Below are positions 1 to 7,880 of a DNA stretch of 63,398 bases, in pieces. Position 1 is the stretch's first letter. The number at the start of each line of letters is the position of its first letter. The notes under the pieces were generated by a model. It was not told where the DNA came from. It worked only from the letters and a program-made list of their open reading frames with translations, and ran no database searches. The position numbers were made by a program, and so were the translations under genes. Source of the stretch: DATLMR01 sp035634255 (GTDB taxonomy: Bacteria > Acidobacteriota > Blastocatellia > UBA7656). The DNA is taken from positions 1-63,398 of the forward strand of contig DASQDI010000008.1 of assembly GCA_035634255.1 (NCBI GenBank). The letters are read 5' to 3'.

Positions 1-83
1 AATTCGCTCTCTTCTACCTGCCGATATATTGGGCGAGTCTGAGGGGCGACCGATCACCCCTCAGACTCGATCCCGCGACGGTC

Positions 84-1376
84 TTACCCGCCCACCTTCT
101 TGATCTTATTGGCCTGAACCGCGCCATCGGAGCGGAGGAAGCCTTTGACCTTCACCCTGACCCCGAGGCGGACTTTGTTGCCGACGCTGGTGGACTGCGT
201 GACCACAACCGCGCGCCCGCCGATCCTCCACGTGCCGACCACCTGAGCAGGTATTACTTCCACTAAGCCTTTGAAGCCGGCAGGGGCGGCCGGACTGCCA
301 TTGCCGTTGCCATTGGTATTCGAATTCCCGTTCCCGTTTCCGTTCCCGTTACCATTCGCATTGCCATTTCCGTTCCCGTTCCCGTTGGCGTTACCGTTGC
401 CATTCCCGTTTCCGTTAGCGTTCCCGTTGGTGTTTCCGTTGCCATTGGCATTGGCGTTGCCGTTCGCATTGCCATTTCCGTTCCCGTTGCCATTGCCGTT
501 TCCGTTCCCGTTGCCGTTATCGTCGTCATCGTCATCGTCATCGTCATCGTCGTCGTCGCCGCCCTTACCTTTGCCCAGGAGTCCGACGCTCTTGATGTCG
601 TCATTTATGCCATCGCCATCGGAATCTCCGTCGCTGGTATTCGGGACGCCATCGCCATCTCTGTCGTCGTCTACGTCATTGGCTAAGAGGTCCGAGTCGA
701 TGTCTCCGTCGTCATAATTGGCGATTGCGTTCCCGTTGATGTCGTCGTCGCCGCCGTTATTCATGCCGTCGCCGTCGATGTCCTGATCGAGGGCATTCAG
801 CAGGCCATCGCCGTCGATGTCCGTGTCTTCCTGGTTCGGCAATCTGTCGTTATCGATGTCGAGGTCCATCGCGTTCGGGGTCCCGTCGCCGTCAGAGTCT
901 AAGGACAGATTCTTAGAGTTCCTGCGGTTCTGCTGCATGGCGCCGACGGCCGACGACAGGCGGCGCGAGGCTTCCTCTCTGTCCGCTTGCAGGTTGTTCA
1001 TCACCTCGTCAAAGGAAGCCCCCGACGCGAGGGCCGAGCTGACAAAGTCCAGATTCCGCCCCGTGATGCCCGCCGCCATCGCGGGCGTGCTCAGGTCTTT
1101 CAGGCTCACGCCGCGCGCGAGCAACTCGTGGGCGGGGATTTTGCTGTGCACGGAGAGCACGTGCGCCGCAATCTCGAAGCCCCCTTTCTTCTCCAGTTTC
1201 CCGACTTCTCGCGATAGCTGTCTGGCTACCCGAGACAACGGCGTTGCCTCATCGGCACTGTCCGCTCTCACCTCCTGAGGGGATGACAAGAACGAATAAA
1301 GCCCTCCGAGGGGCAACACCATCAGTGCCAGCGCAACGGCCAGAACCCCTCTGTCTATTGTTCGATTTATCCTCAT
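84..1376 (-). CDS. Secreted TSP3-repeat, Asp/Asn-Gly-rich protein with C-terminal DUF5666-like domain
   Basis: Exported, probably calcium-binding surface protein of unknown role (430 aa from this start). I chose the ATG at 1374-1376 because a GGAG lies about 10 nt upstream and the protein then begins with a normal signal peptide (MRINRTIDRG, hydrophobic stretch, then EVRADS); a longer frame to 1472 adds an unlikely basic extension. A helical region (about 50-150) is followed by DxDxDG-type thrombospondin type-3 calcium repeats (about 160-263), a run of Asp, a long Asn-Gly/Asn-Ala linker, and a beta-rich C-terminus (GTWRIGGRAVVV...DGAVQANKIKK) typical of DUF5666. Family assignments are from motif reading; the function is not known. 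Confidence 0.8.
   Translation of the reverse strand: MRINRTIDRGVLAVALALMVLPLGGLYSFLSSPQEVRADSADEATPLSRVARQLSREVGKLEKKGGFEIAAHVLSVHSKIPAHELLARGVSLKDLSTPAMAAGITGRNLDFVSSALASGASFDEVMNNLQADREEASRRLSSAVGAMQQNRRNSKNLSLDSDGDGTPNAMDLDIDNDRLPNQEDTDIDGDGLLNALDQDIDGDGMNNGGDDDINGNAIANYDDGDIDSDLLANDVDDDRDGDGVPNTSDGDSDGDGINDDIKSVGLLGKGKGGDDDDDDDDDDDDDNGNGNGNGNGNGNGNGNANGNANANGNGNTNGNANGNGNGNGNANGNGNGNGNANGNGNGNGNGNSNTNGNGNGSPAAPAGFKGLVEVIPAQVVGTWRIGGRAVVVTQSTSVGNKVRLGVRVKVKGFLRSDGAVQANKIKKVGG
298..558. repeat. Low-complexity coding repeats: 6-bp Asn-Gly units and 3-bp Asp units
   Basis: Inside the preceding gene, hexamer-like units such as GTTCCC and GTTGCC (Asn-Gly, Asn-Ala on the minus strand) run for over 200 bp. 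They are followed by GTC/ATC triplets encoding an Asp run at about 518-558. The reading frame stays open throughout. Such tracts are prone to length change by slippage. Confidence 0.85.
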
Positions 1377-1803
1377 GATGGTTGTTCTCCTAATTCTTAA
1401 AGCTCGCCCGCGTTTAAGGGCTTTACCTCTGGTATATCGTTTCAACTCCCGAGCAACCCACATAGGAATCAACCAACGACTCTCGATTAGCCGACCCTAC
1501 AGCTCACAAGTTATGAGATTGACCCAACCTGTCACGCCTTAACTGCAAAAAGTCGGCCAGCGCGCAGGTCGGTCATTAAAGGAGAGTCGATTGAAGGTGG
1601 AAAAATACTTGGGAAGAGACCCGTAGGCCACAATACTGAGATAATTAGGCGGTAAGTGCGCGGCACATCGCGAGAACAGCTGATCTATCGAATGAAAATG
1701 GCCCGGCGGTGCGGGCCAATCCGATGTTTCTTTTTAGAACATGGAATGGCGCCGGTGTCCATCTCTTCCGCCGCCCGCCGCAATGGGTTGATGGGGGCTC
1801 CGG
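1377..1803. other. Intergenic stretch with one hairpin
   Basis: No convincing gene. A perfect 6-bp GGCCCG/CGGGCC hairpin lies at 1700-1717 and could end transcription of the HD-GYP gene, whose stop is at 1804; on the minus strand it is followed by an imperfect T-tract (ATTTTCATTC). A strong AAAGGAG at 1578-1584 precedes a TTG-started 11-codon frame at 1591-1626 (see findings). The upstream signals of the exoprotein gene also lie here. Confidence 0.5.
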
Positions 1804-4320
1804 CTATCCGTTTACCGCGATGGGCTCGGCCTCTGTTTCGGGCGATTGAAGAGAAGGGACGGAATGCAACTCGTAAGGCTCCGACAATAATTCGATGTGC
1901 TTGCGCGTGACTTTATTCGGGCGCGCTTCGACCGCCGCCGCGTGCAGCAACTCGTCAACGGTCTGCCCATCGAGCGAATACTCCGCCACCCCGAAATGCA
2001 GGCCGACGCGGGCGTACTCGTCGGGCCTCACCTTGAGCGCGAAGTTGTCGATCTCCGCCTGCGCGCGTTCGCCGAGACCGATGGCCCGGTCGCGCGTGTA
2101 GCCGGGGAGCAGGCAGATGAACTCGCTGCCGGCGAGGCGGCTTATCGAGTCGGGCTCGTCAATGAGCTGACGGAGCCGGCCCGCCACTTCCGCGAGCACC
2201 TTGTCGCCGGTCTGGTAGCCGTAGGAGTAGTTGACCACGCGCATCCCCGCGACGTTGAGTGAGAGCACCTGTAAGGGCGAGCCCTGCTCCCGCGCCCTCG
2301 CCATCTCCGCCTCTGCGCTTTCATACAAGGCCCGCGCGTTCGGCATGCCCGTGAGCGCGTCGACCTGCGCGCTGGCCTTCGTCTGCTCGTAAAGGATCGC
2401 GTGCTGGAGCGAGGTGGAGGCGAAGCGCGCTATGGATTCGAGGAGGTGCAGGTGGTTGCTGCCGTAGGCGTCCATCTCGTTCGAGTAGAGCGCGAGCGCG
2501 CCTATGGCCCTGTCACCTTCGTTCAAAGGGTAGACGGCCGCCGCCCGGTAGCCGGCCTCGTTGGCCCCCAGGAGGTCGTTGAGGTCGAGCATCGGGTCCG
2601 TGTTGTTCATCGGCTGGCCGTTGATTATGACCCAGCCGACGATGCCGCGTCCGGGGGCGAGGCTCGACCCGCGAATCTGATCCGCGTCCCGCCCGAAGGC
2701 GTAAGCCGCGACCGCTGAATCATCCTCCTGGCGCAGGTAGAACGCGCAGGTGGTGAACGGGATCATCCGCGTGATGTGCGTGACCGTGAGCGCCACCGCG
2801 TCCTTCACGTTGAGGGTCGCGGTGGAGTTCTGCGCCATCTCGTAGAGGGTCGCCACCTCCGCGTGAGCCGCGCTGATCTGCCTGATGTAGTCGGGCGATT
2901 CGTCCGCGGGCTGTGCGAGCCCGGCCGCCGGGACCGCGTCCCGCGCGCCCTCCGACAGGCCCGCCTGAGTCGTCGGCGATAGGAGCGGCTGCTGGCTCTC
3001 CTTGTGCGCGACGATCTCGGCCTCGTACTTAGGCAGGTTCTCAAGGAAAGCCCCGACGACGTTCGGGTCGAACTGCTTGCCCATGCCGTCCCGGAGGAGC
3101 TGGCATGCCTCATCGCGGGTCATCCCCTTGCGGTACTGGCGGTCTTCGCGAACGGCGTCGAAGCAATCGACTACGGTGAGGATTCGCGCGGTCACCGGAA
3201 TCTGCTCGCCCTTGAGCCCGTCCGGGTAGCCGCGCCCGTCCCACCGCTCGTGGTGGTGGCGGACTATCGGCACGACCGGATAAGGGAAGCCGACCCGCTC
3301 GAGGATCTGCGCGCCGACGATGGTGTGAACCTTCATCTTCTCGAACTCGGCGGCGGTGAGCTTGCCGGGCTTGTTGAGAATGTAATCCGGCACGGCGATC
3401 TTGCCTATGTCGTGCAGCAGAGCGCCGGCCTTCAGCGCCTCGACCTCCGCGTCATCCAGCCCGAAATATCGGGCGAGCCCGCACGCATAGACCTGAACGC
3501 GGTAGACGTGGTCGTGGGTGATCGTGTCTTTGGCGTCGATGGCGGTGGCGAGCGCCTCGACCGTCGCGAGGTGCAGCTTGCCTATGCGTTCGGTCGCCTT
3601 CGTGCGCTCTTCCGACTGCTTGAAGTAAAAGTAACAGGTCGCGAATATGACCGCGACGAGCGGCCCGGCCGCGAGCAACGGCATCAGCCCGTAGTGCTTG
3701 ATCGCGAGCGTTATCACCCCGGCCGTCGAAGCGCTCGCGGCGTACGTTATGCTGGTCCAGCAGTAGTTCGACCACCAGAGGGGGAGCAGGGACTTGCGCT
3801 GCTTCAGGGCGTAACTGGACGCCAGAAGCCCCGTGTTCAGGGCGAAGTAGAGGAGCGAAAAGAGAAGAAACGCCGTCAGCAGCATCGTGCTGTTCAATAA
3901 CCCGATGCGGTTCAGCCAGCCGAGCGACGTGTTGAACAGCCCGGCCGAAACGAAAACGGAGATCGCCATTATCGCGGGGCCGCCCAGCCGGCTGGTCCAC
4001 CGCCGGGACTTTCGGTAGGAAACCGTGAAAGCGTCCGTGACCGCCACCAGAGTCGCGGCCGCCGGCCCCAGGTATGTTGCCGTGAGAAAGATGAAAACAT
4101 CGACGGGAGTGATTATCGAATGCGTGCCCGGTATTCGGATCGGGAAGAGCCCGGCCAGATAGACGACCGCCATCACCGCCGCCACTTCCAGCATCCCCGT
4201 CTTGTTCAGGCGGAAGACCCCGGACACGGCGTAGCCGATTGTCATCGCGCCGAGAATCGTGGTCGCCCACCAGTAAATCCGCGCGCCCCGATTGTAATCC
4301 GACATTTCTATGAGTTGCAT
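1804..4320 (-). CDS. Membrane-anchored HD-GYP / GAF / degenerate GGDEF signalling protein
   Basis: Probable cyclic-di-GMP phosphodiesterase (838 aa). An N-terminal membrane region of roughly six to seven helices (1-235) is followed by an HD-GYP domain: HD at residues 303-304 in LLHDIGKIAVPD, HHHERWDGRGYPDG around 355-368 and the downstream D-A-V metal-site region. A GAF-like domain (about 480-640) and a C-terminal GGDEF fold (about 660-815) complete it. The GGDEF signature reads AGSEF, losing the metal-binding Asp, so cyclase activity is unlikely while hydrolase residues look intact. What is sensed by the membrane or GAF part cannot be read from the sequence. It stands alone, transcribed like its two neighbours. 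Confidence 0.88.
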   Translation of the reverse strand: MQLIEMSDYNRGARIYWWATTILGAMTIGYAVSGVFRLNKTGMLEVAAVMAVVYLAGLFPIRIPGTHSIITPVDVFIFLTATYLGPAAATLVAVTDAFTVSYRKSRRWTSRLGGPAIMAISVFVSAGLFNTSLGWLNRIGLLNSTMLLTAFLLFSLLYFALNTGLLASSYALKQRKSLLPLWWSNYCWTSITYAASASTAGVITLAIKHYGLMPLLAAGPLVAVIFATCYFYFKQSEERTKATERIGKLHLATVEALATAIDAKDTITHDHVYRVQVYACGLARYFGLDDAEVEALKAGALLHDIGKIAVPDYILNKPGKLTAAEFEKMKVHTIVGAQILERVGFPYPVVPIVRHHHERWDGRGYPDGLKGEQIPVTARILTVVDCFDAVREDRQYRKGMTRDEACQLLRDGMGKQFDPNVVGAFLENLPKYEAEIVAHKESQQPLLSPTTQAGLSEGARDAVPAAGLAQPADESPDYIRQISAAHAEVATLYEMAQNSTATLNVKDAVALTVTHITRMIPFTTCAFYLRQEDDSAVAAYAFGRDADQIRGSSLAPGRGIVGWVIINGQPMNNTDPMLDLNDLLGANEAGYRAAAVYPLNEGDRAIGALALYSNEMDAYGSNHLHLLESIARFASTSLQHAILYEQTKASAQVDALTGMPNARALYESAEAEMARAREQGSPLQVLSLNVAGMRVVNYSYGYQTGDKVLAEVAGRLRQLIDEPDSISRLAGSEFICLLPGYTRDRAIGLGERAQAEIDNFALKVRPDEYARVGLHFGVAEYSLDGQTVDELLHAAAVEARPNKVTRKHIELLSEPYELHSVPSLQSPETEAEPIAVNG

Positions 4321-4352
4321 TTGCTCGTCTCTCTCAGTGCTTTCCGCGGAGC

Positions 4353-6467
4353 CTACCAGGATTCCCCGAAGCCATAGGCCTCGTTGCGCAGTATGCCTTC
4401 GGCCATCGTGATGCCTTCAGCCATCGTGATACCTTCGGCCATCGTGATGCCCTCGGCCATCGTAATGCCCTCGGCCATCGTGATGCCCTCGGCCATCGTA
4501 ATGCCCTCGGCCATGGTGATACCTTCGGCCATGGTTATGCCTTCAGCCATCGTGATGCCTTGACCGAGGCCGAGCCCCCTGCTGATCGAAGTGCCTAACG
4601 TAAATATGCTGCTCGTCCCGGAGATGATGTCCGCGTAGATAACTCCGCCAGTAATTAAGCTGCAATTGAGGGCCGGAACTTCGTTGATCGTGACGCGGTC
4701 GCGCACCCACACGAGTGCCGGGTTGTAGATCGGCTGGTAACGCTTGAACAACTCCGCGCCCGCGAGGATGTGGGAGCCGCCCGCGAATATATAACGGCCC
4801 CAGTTGATGGTCTGCCCGGCCACCGTGGAAGTCGGGGCGGGCATCGACGCTCTGGGAGCCAGCAACGAATCTCCCGGCCTGATCGTGCCTTTCGATATCG
4901 CCGTGGAGATGTCGCGCCGCAGGACGCCCGCGAGCGCCACCGCGCCGTCGGTGTTCAGCAGGCCCGCGCCCTGCTGGCACAGGTCCGCGCCCGGAACCTG
5001 CTGGGCCGTGTACTGAAGGATCGCCTTGATCAGAGGGGGCGTCAGGCTCGGGTTCTTTTGCAGCAGCAGGGCGACCGACCCTGACACGACGGGGGCCGCG
5101 ATTGATGTCCCGCTCAGTTGCAGGAATGCGCGGTTGCTCGACCCGCTGTTGTGCAGTTGCGGGTATTGAGCCACGAGCCACGAGCCTCTGGATTCGGCCG
5201 CGATGATCCTGTTGCCGGGGGCCACCAGGTCCGGCTTCAGGAGGTTGTCGTAACGCCTCACTCCATTCGAGCCCGAGTAGCTTCGCGTCGGGCCGCGCGA
5301 GCTGTAGAACGTGATGGTGTCGTCGGACTGCCTGTCGGTCTGGTGCGTGTTGGCCGCCCCGACGGTGATGACGGAGGGGTCGTTGCCGGGGGACGTTATG
5401 CTGCCGTACTGTTCGAGCCCCGCGGCGTTGGTGCCGAAGTTGCCGGCCGCCGCGACGACCGTGATCCCCGACGCCACCGCGCGCCGGGCCGCCCTGCACA
5501 GCGGGTCGGTCACGTAAGATTCGGTCGAGGCCGCGCCGAGGCTGAGGTTGATGATGCGAATGTTGTGCGTGTTCTTGTTGGCTATGACCCAGTCGATGCC
5601 TGCGATGACGTCGCTGACCTGACCGAGCCCCCGGCCGTCGAGCACGCGAACATCTATCAGGCTCGACGCCGGGGCGATCCCGTTAAAGCCTCGCGACGAG
5701 CTCGTGCCGGGGGAGTTGCCCGCCGCTATGCCCGCCACGTGTGTCCCGTGCCCGTATGCGTCCTTGTTGCCCGGCACCAATATATCGAGCGGGATGGAGA
5801 TCAGGCCGAGGTTGAGCCGGTACCTCGCGAGGTTGGTGTTGCTCGAAACCATGTCCACCGCTTTGGTGATCCGCGAAAGGCCGAGCAGATTTCCGAGGCT
5901 GCCGAACTCTCCGTGGCTCGCCATTATTCCCGAATCGAGGATGGCGATGCCGACGCCGCCGCCGTCGAGCCCGGAGTAGGTGTTGAGTAAGGCCGAGTAC
6001 TGGCGCAGGTTGCCCGCGCCGGTCGCGGCCTCGATGTGGCTCGCGCTCTGCTGCGCGAGGTGGTCTGCCGAGATGCGCTCCACGTCCGTGCGGGCGGCGA
6101 TGGCCAGCACGTTGACGACGGGCAGTTCGGCGAGCAGTCCGTTGATCGAGCTGAACTGCCGCACCACCGTCCCGCCCCTGCTCCTTATGGCCGAGAGCAG
6201 CGACGACGAGGGCCGCCCGACGCTCTGCACGAGCACGCGGACCGTCTGCCTCCACGGGTCCGACCATACGAGGTTGATGCTCGCGTTTATCGCCTGCCGC
6301 ACGGCCGGTGACAGCTTGTCCGTCGGCTGCGTCGGGCTCGTCTGCGACTGGCCATAAGTCTGCACAGGCGGCAACAGTCCGATGACCAGAATCGCAGTGA
6401 GGGCGTAGGTGAAGAATAGGCCGAGTGCCCGATGTTTCGGGCAGCCGGATCGAACGATCCCGCGCAT
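4353..6467 (-). CDS. Secreted subtilisin-like serine protease (S8) with C-terminal GITMAE repeats
   Basis: Exported endopeptidase, 704 aa. It has an N-terminal signal peptide/hydrophobic segment (about 15-38), an inhibitor-like propeptide region (about 55-135), then the S8 catalytic domain: Asp178 in AILDSG, His243 in GHGTHVAG, oxyanion Asn343 in AAGNFG and Ser455 in SGTSIAAP. The triad is complete, so activity is expected. After the protease domain comes a linker region ending in nine exact GITMAE hexapeptides and a short tail (LRNEAYGFGESW). Related GITWGE/LTWGD-type tails occur on secreted subtilases of other bacteria (from memory); their role is unclear. The ATG is preceded by AAGGAAC. 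No maturation partner is adjacent. Confidence 0.92.
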   Translation of the reverse strand: MRGIVRSGCPKHRALGLFFTYALTAILVIGLLPPVQTYGQSQTSPTQPTDKLSPAVRQAINASINLVWSDPWRQTVRVLVQSVGRPSSSLLSAIRSRGGTVVRQFSSINGLLAELPVVNVLAIAARTDVERISADHLAQQSASHIEAATGAGNLRQYSALLNTYSGLDGGGVGIAILDSGIMASHGEFGSLGNLLGLSRITKAVDMVSSNTNLARYRLNLGLISIPLDILVPGNKDAYGHGTHVAGIAAGNSPGTSSSRGFNGIAPASSLIDVRVLDGRGLGQVSDVIAGIDWVIANKNTHNIRIINLSLGAASTESYVTDPLCRAARRAVASGITVVAAAGNFGTNAAGLEQYGSITSPGNDPSVITVGAANTHQTDRQSDDTITFYSSRGPTRSYSGSNGVRRYDNLLKPDLVAPGNRIIAAESRGSWLVAQYPQLHNSGSSNRAFLQLSGTSIAAPVVSGSVALLLQKNPSLTPPLIKAILQYTAQQVPGADLCQQGAGLLNTDGAVALAGVLRRDISTAISKGTIRPGDSLLAPRASMPAPTSTVAGQTINWGRYIFAGGSHILAGAELFKRYQPIYNPALVWVRDRVTINEVPALNCSLITGGVIYADIISGTSSIFTLGTSISRGLGLGQGITMAEGITMAEGITMAEGITMAEGITMAEGITMAEGITMAEGITMAEGITMAEGILRNEAYGFGESW
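4393..4554. repeat. Nine tandem 18-bp repeats encoding GITMAE
   Basis: The minus-strand reading frame has nine consecutive copies of an 18-bp unit. Copies differ only at synonymous positions (for example CTTCGG/CTTCAG/CCTCGG and CATCGT/CATGGT/CATGGTT), so the peptide is perfectly conserved while the DNA has drifted. Confidence 0.95.
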
Positions 6468-6797
6468 ATTAATGTTCCTTCTCTCGTTTCGAAAATGGGG
6501 CCAATGAGATTGACCGGGGCCTTGCCGCCGATTTATTGTGCAAGCCTGATGCCACCCTTGAAGCCCCCGGCGCGGGGAGGGGCCAGCGGCGGAGATGCAC
6601 TTTATTAAGAATAACTAGCGGCTATGGGTAGTGCGTTTAGATTTTCCCGAGTTATTTGCGCGGGACGCTCCGAGAGTCAGAATGATTTCAAGGCGAGCAT
6701 CAAATTGACCGACCCGGCGTTGACGGCAGGGGTTCCGCGCGACCCTCCCGCGACGCGATCACCCGGCCCGGACGCTCCGGGCCATGAAAAAAACTTC
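6468..6797. other. Intergenic stretch before the sulfur operon promoter
   Basis: This lies between the divergent subtilase gene and the sulfur operon. It carries the subtilase upstream region (AAGGAAC ribosome binding site at its left edge). I found no gene, RNA or clear repeat in it. Confidence 0.4.
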
Positions 6798-6827
6798 TTG
6801 ACTCGGTCAAAAGCCGGGTGGTATATC
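6798..6827 (+). promoter_or_regulatory. Sigma70-type promoter of the sulfur assimilation operon leader
   Basis: TTGACT at 6798-6803 and TATATC at 6822-6827 are separated by 18 nt, placing transcription start at about 6834, just ahead of the Cys-rich leader frame. Assignment is by consensus match only. Confidence 0.6.
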
Positions 6828-6864
6828 TTGGACCGTCTTTGTATCTCTGAAGGCTATGAACAAC

Positions 6865-6954
6865 ATGAATTGTCACACCTGTTGTATCTGTTGCGGCGCG
6901 CCATCGGCGCGCGGCGCGAAGCCTTTAGTGGAGGACATTGACGATAACGGCTAA
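6865..6954 (+). CDS. Cys-rich leader peptide of the sulfur assimilation operon
   Basis: A 29-codon frame beginning MNCHTCCICCG, with five Cys codons in its first ten residues. The GAAGG at 6849-6853 fits the ATG at 6865 (11-nt spacer) better than the in-frame ATG at 6856 (2-nt spacer, 32 aa). It sits between a promoter and an intrinsic terminator ahead of cobA-cysH-cysC-reductase. Inference: it is a regulatory uORF whose translation speed reports charged tRNA-Cys. Cys-rich regulatory uORFs upstream of sulfur genes are established in actinobacteria; I do not know of one described in Acidobacteriota. The peptide itself probably has no further role. Confidence 0.75.
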   Translation: MNCHTCCICCGAPSARGAKPLVEDIDDNG

Positions 6955-7007
6955 GCAGTAGGCTTAAGTTTTAGAGTTTTTGGAAACCCACCATCGGCTT
7001 CGCGCCG
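6897..7007 (+). promoter_or_regulatory. Antiterminator / anti-antiterminator RNA segments of the cysteine attenuator
   Basis: CGGCGCGAAGCC at 6912-6923 is perfectly complementary to GGCTTCGCGCCG at 6996-7007, which forms the top of the terminator hairpin. GTGG at 6928-6931 can extend this pairing to CCAC at 6988-6991 across an internal loop. CGCGCC at 6897-6902 can instead pair with GGCGCG at 6913-6918. A ribosome stalled at the last Cys codons (6889-6894) would cover 6897-6902 and free the antiterminator. The pairings are seen directly; the switching model is inferred. Confidence 0.65.
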
Positions 7008-7026
7008 GTGGTGGGTTTTCTCTTTT
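6984..7026 (+). terminator. Intrinsic terminator (attenuator) ahead of the sulfur operon
   Basis: The stem is 15 bp: 6984-6998 pairs with 7004-7018 (one T-G wobble) around the loop TTCGC. It is followed by a T-rich run to 7026 (TTTTCTCTTTT). It lies after the leader stop codon (6952-6954) and before the first structural gene at 7038, so it should decide readthrough into the operon. Confidence 0.85.
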
Positions 7027-7037
7027 GGGCCACTCTC

Positions 7038-7880
7038 ATGGACGAGGCGGGCGGAAAATCAGGGAAGGTAGTCTTGATCGGGGCAGGGCCGGGCGACCCG
7101 AAGCTGCTGACCATCAAGGCCGCCGAAGCAATCGGTGCTTCCGACGTGATAGTCTACGACTACCTCGTAAACCCCGAAGTGCTGGTGCACGCCCGCCGCG
7201 ACGTGGAGTTGATCTATGTCGGCAAGCGCGCGGGCGAGCCGTACACCTCGCAGGCTGAAATCAATTCCATCCTCATCGGACGCGCGCGGCTGGGCCGGAC
7301 GGTCGCCCGGCTCAAAGGCGGGGACCCCTTCGTGTTCGGGCGCGGCGGGGAAGAGGCCGAGGCGCTCGCGCAGGCGGGCGTGGAGTGGGAAGTCATTCCG
7401 GGCATCTCCTCCGGGGTCGCCGCCGCGGCTTACGCGGGCATCCCGCTCACGCACCGCGATCACGCCTCAAGCGTCGCCTTCATAACCGGGCATGAGGGCC
7501 GCGATAAAGCGAATGGCCAGGTCGATTGGAAGATGGCGGCGAACACCGCCGACACGCTCGTCATCTTCATGTGCGCGGAGACCATCTCGAAGATCGCGCG
7601 CGACCTAATCGCCGGCCATCGCGCGCCCTCGACCCCCATCGCGATCATCCGGTGGGGGACCTACGAGCACCAGGAAATCTACTCCGGCACCCTCGAAGAT
7701 ATAGCCGAAACGCCTGACGGCCCCGTCTCTCGCGCCGTGATCAGGCCGCCCGCTATTGCGATTGTTGGCGATGTCGTGTCGCTTAAAGACAAACTGCACT
7801 GGTTCGGACAGAGCGCCTTCGAGCTTGCGCCCGCGCAGGCCGTAGAGTCCTCGTCGGGGAGACCCAATGGCACGATGTGA
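7038..7880 (+). CDS. cobA: Uroporphyrinogen-III C-methyltransferase (SUMT)
   Basis: SAM-dependent methylation of uroporphyrinogen III to precorrin-2, the first step to siroheme, the cofactor of the reductase three genes downstream. The sequence shows the family's GAGPGDPKLLT N-terminus, VYDYLVNPEVL, the RLKGGDPFVFGRGGEE motif and GIPLTHRDHASS. I chose the ATG at 7038 because the frame's earlier GTG/ATG region lies inside the terminator hairpin. About 280 aa, as expected for a stand-alone SUMT without a CysG-type dehydrogenase/ferrochelatase part. Its end overlaps the cysH start by 14 bp, which suggests translational coupling. The ferrochelatase/dehydrogenase for siroheme is not in the window. 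Confidence 0.92.
   Translation: MDEAGGKSGKVVLIGAGPGDPKLLTIKAAEAIGASDVIVYDYLVNPEVLVHARRDVELIYVGKRAGEPYTSQAEINSILIGRARLGRTVARLKGGDPFVFGRGGEEAEALAQAGVEWEVIPGISSGVAAAAYAGIPLTHRDHASSVAFITGHEGRDKANGQVDWKMAANTADTLVIFMCAETISKIARDLIAGHRAPSTPIAIIRWGTYEHQEIYSGTLEDIAETPDGPVSRAVIRPPAIAIVGDVVSLKDKLHWFGQSAFELAPAQAVESSSGRPNGTM

Noticed and set aside
298..558. Regular short repeats that might be a CRISPR array
   Set aside because: The period is 3 to 6 bp with no spacers, and the tract is in frame inside a gene.
271..717. A plus-strand frame encoding a Pro-Phe/Pro-Leu repeat protein
   Set aside because: It is the complement of the Asn-Gly tract in the exoprotein gene, which has a signal peptide, domains and a ribosome binding site.
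3004..3900. A long plus-strand frame opposite the HD-GYP gene, and similar frames opposite the PQQ dehydrogenase, cytochrome, ADOP and CstA genes
   Set aside because: Arg/Ala/Pro/Gly-rich composition and no recognisable motif; these are antisense shadows of GC-rich genes.
7010..7040. A cobalamin riboswitch ahead of the SUMT gene, because of GCCACT near 7028
   Set aside because: Only a fragment of the B12 box matches, and the region is fully explained by the leader peptide, terminator and antiterminator.
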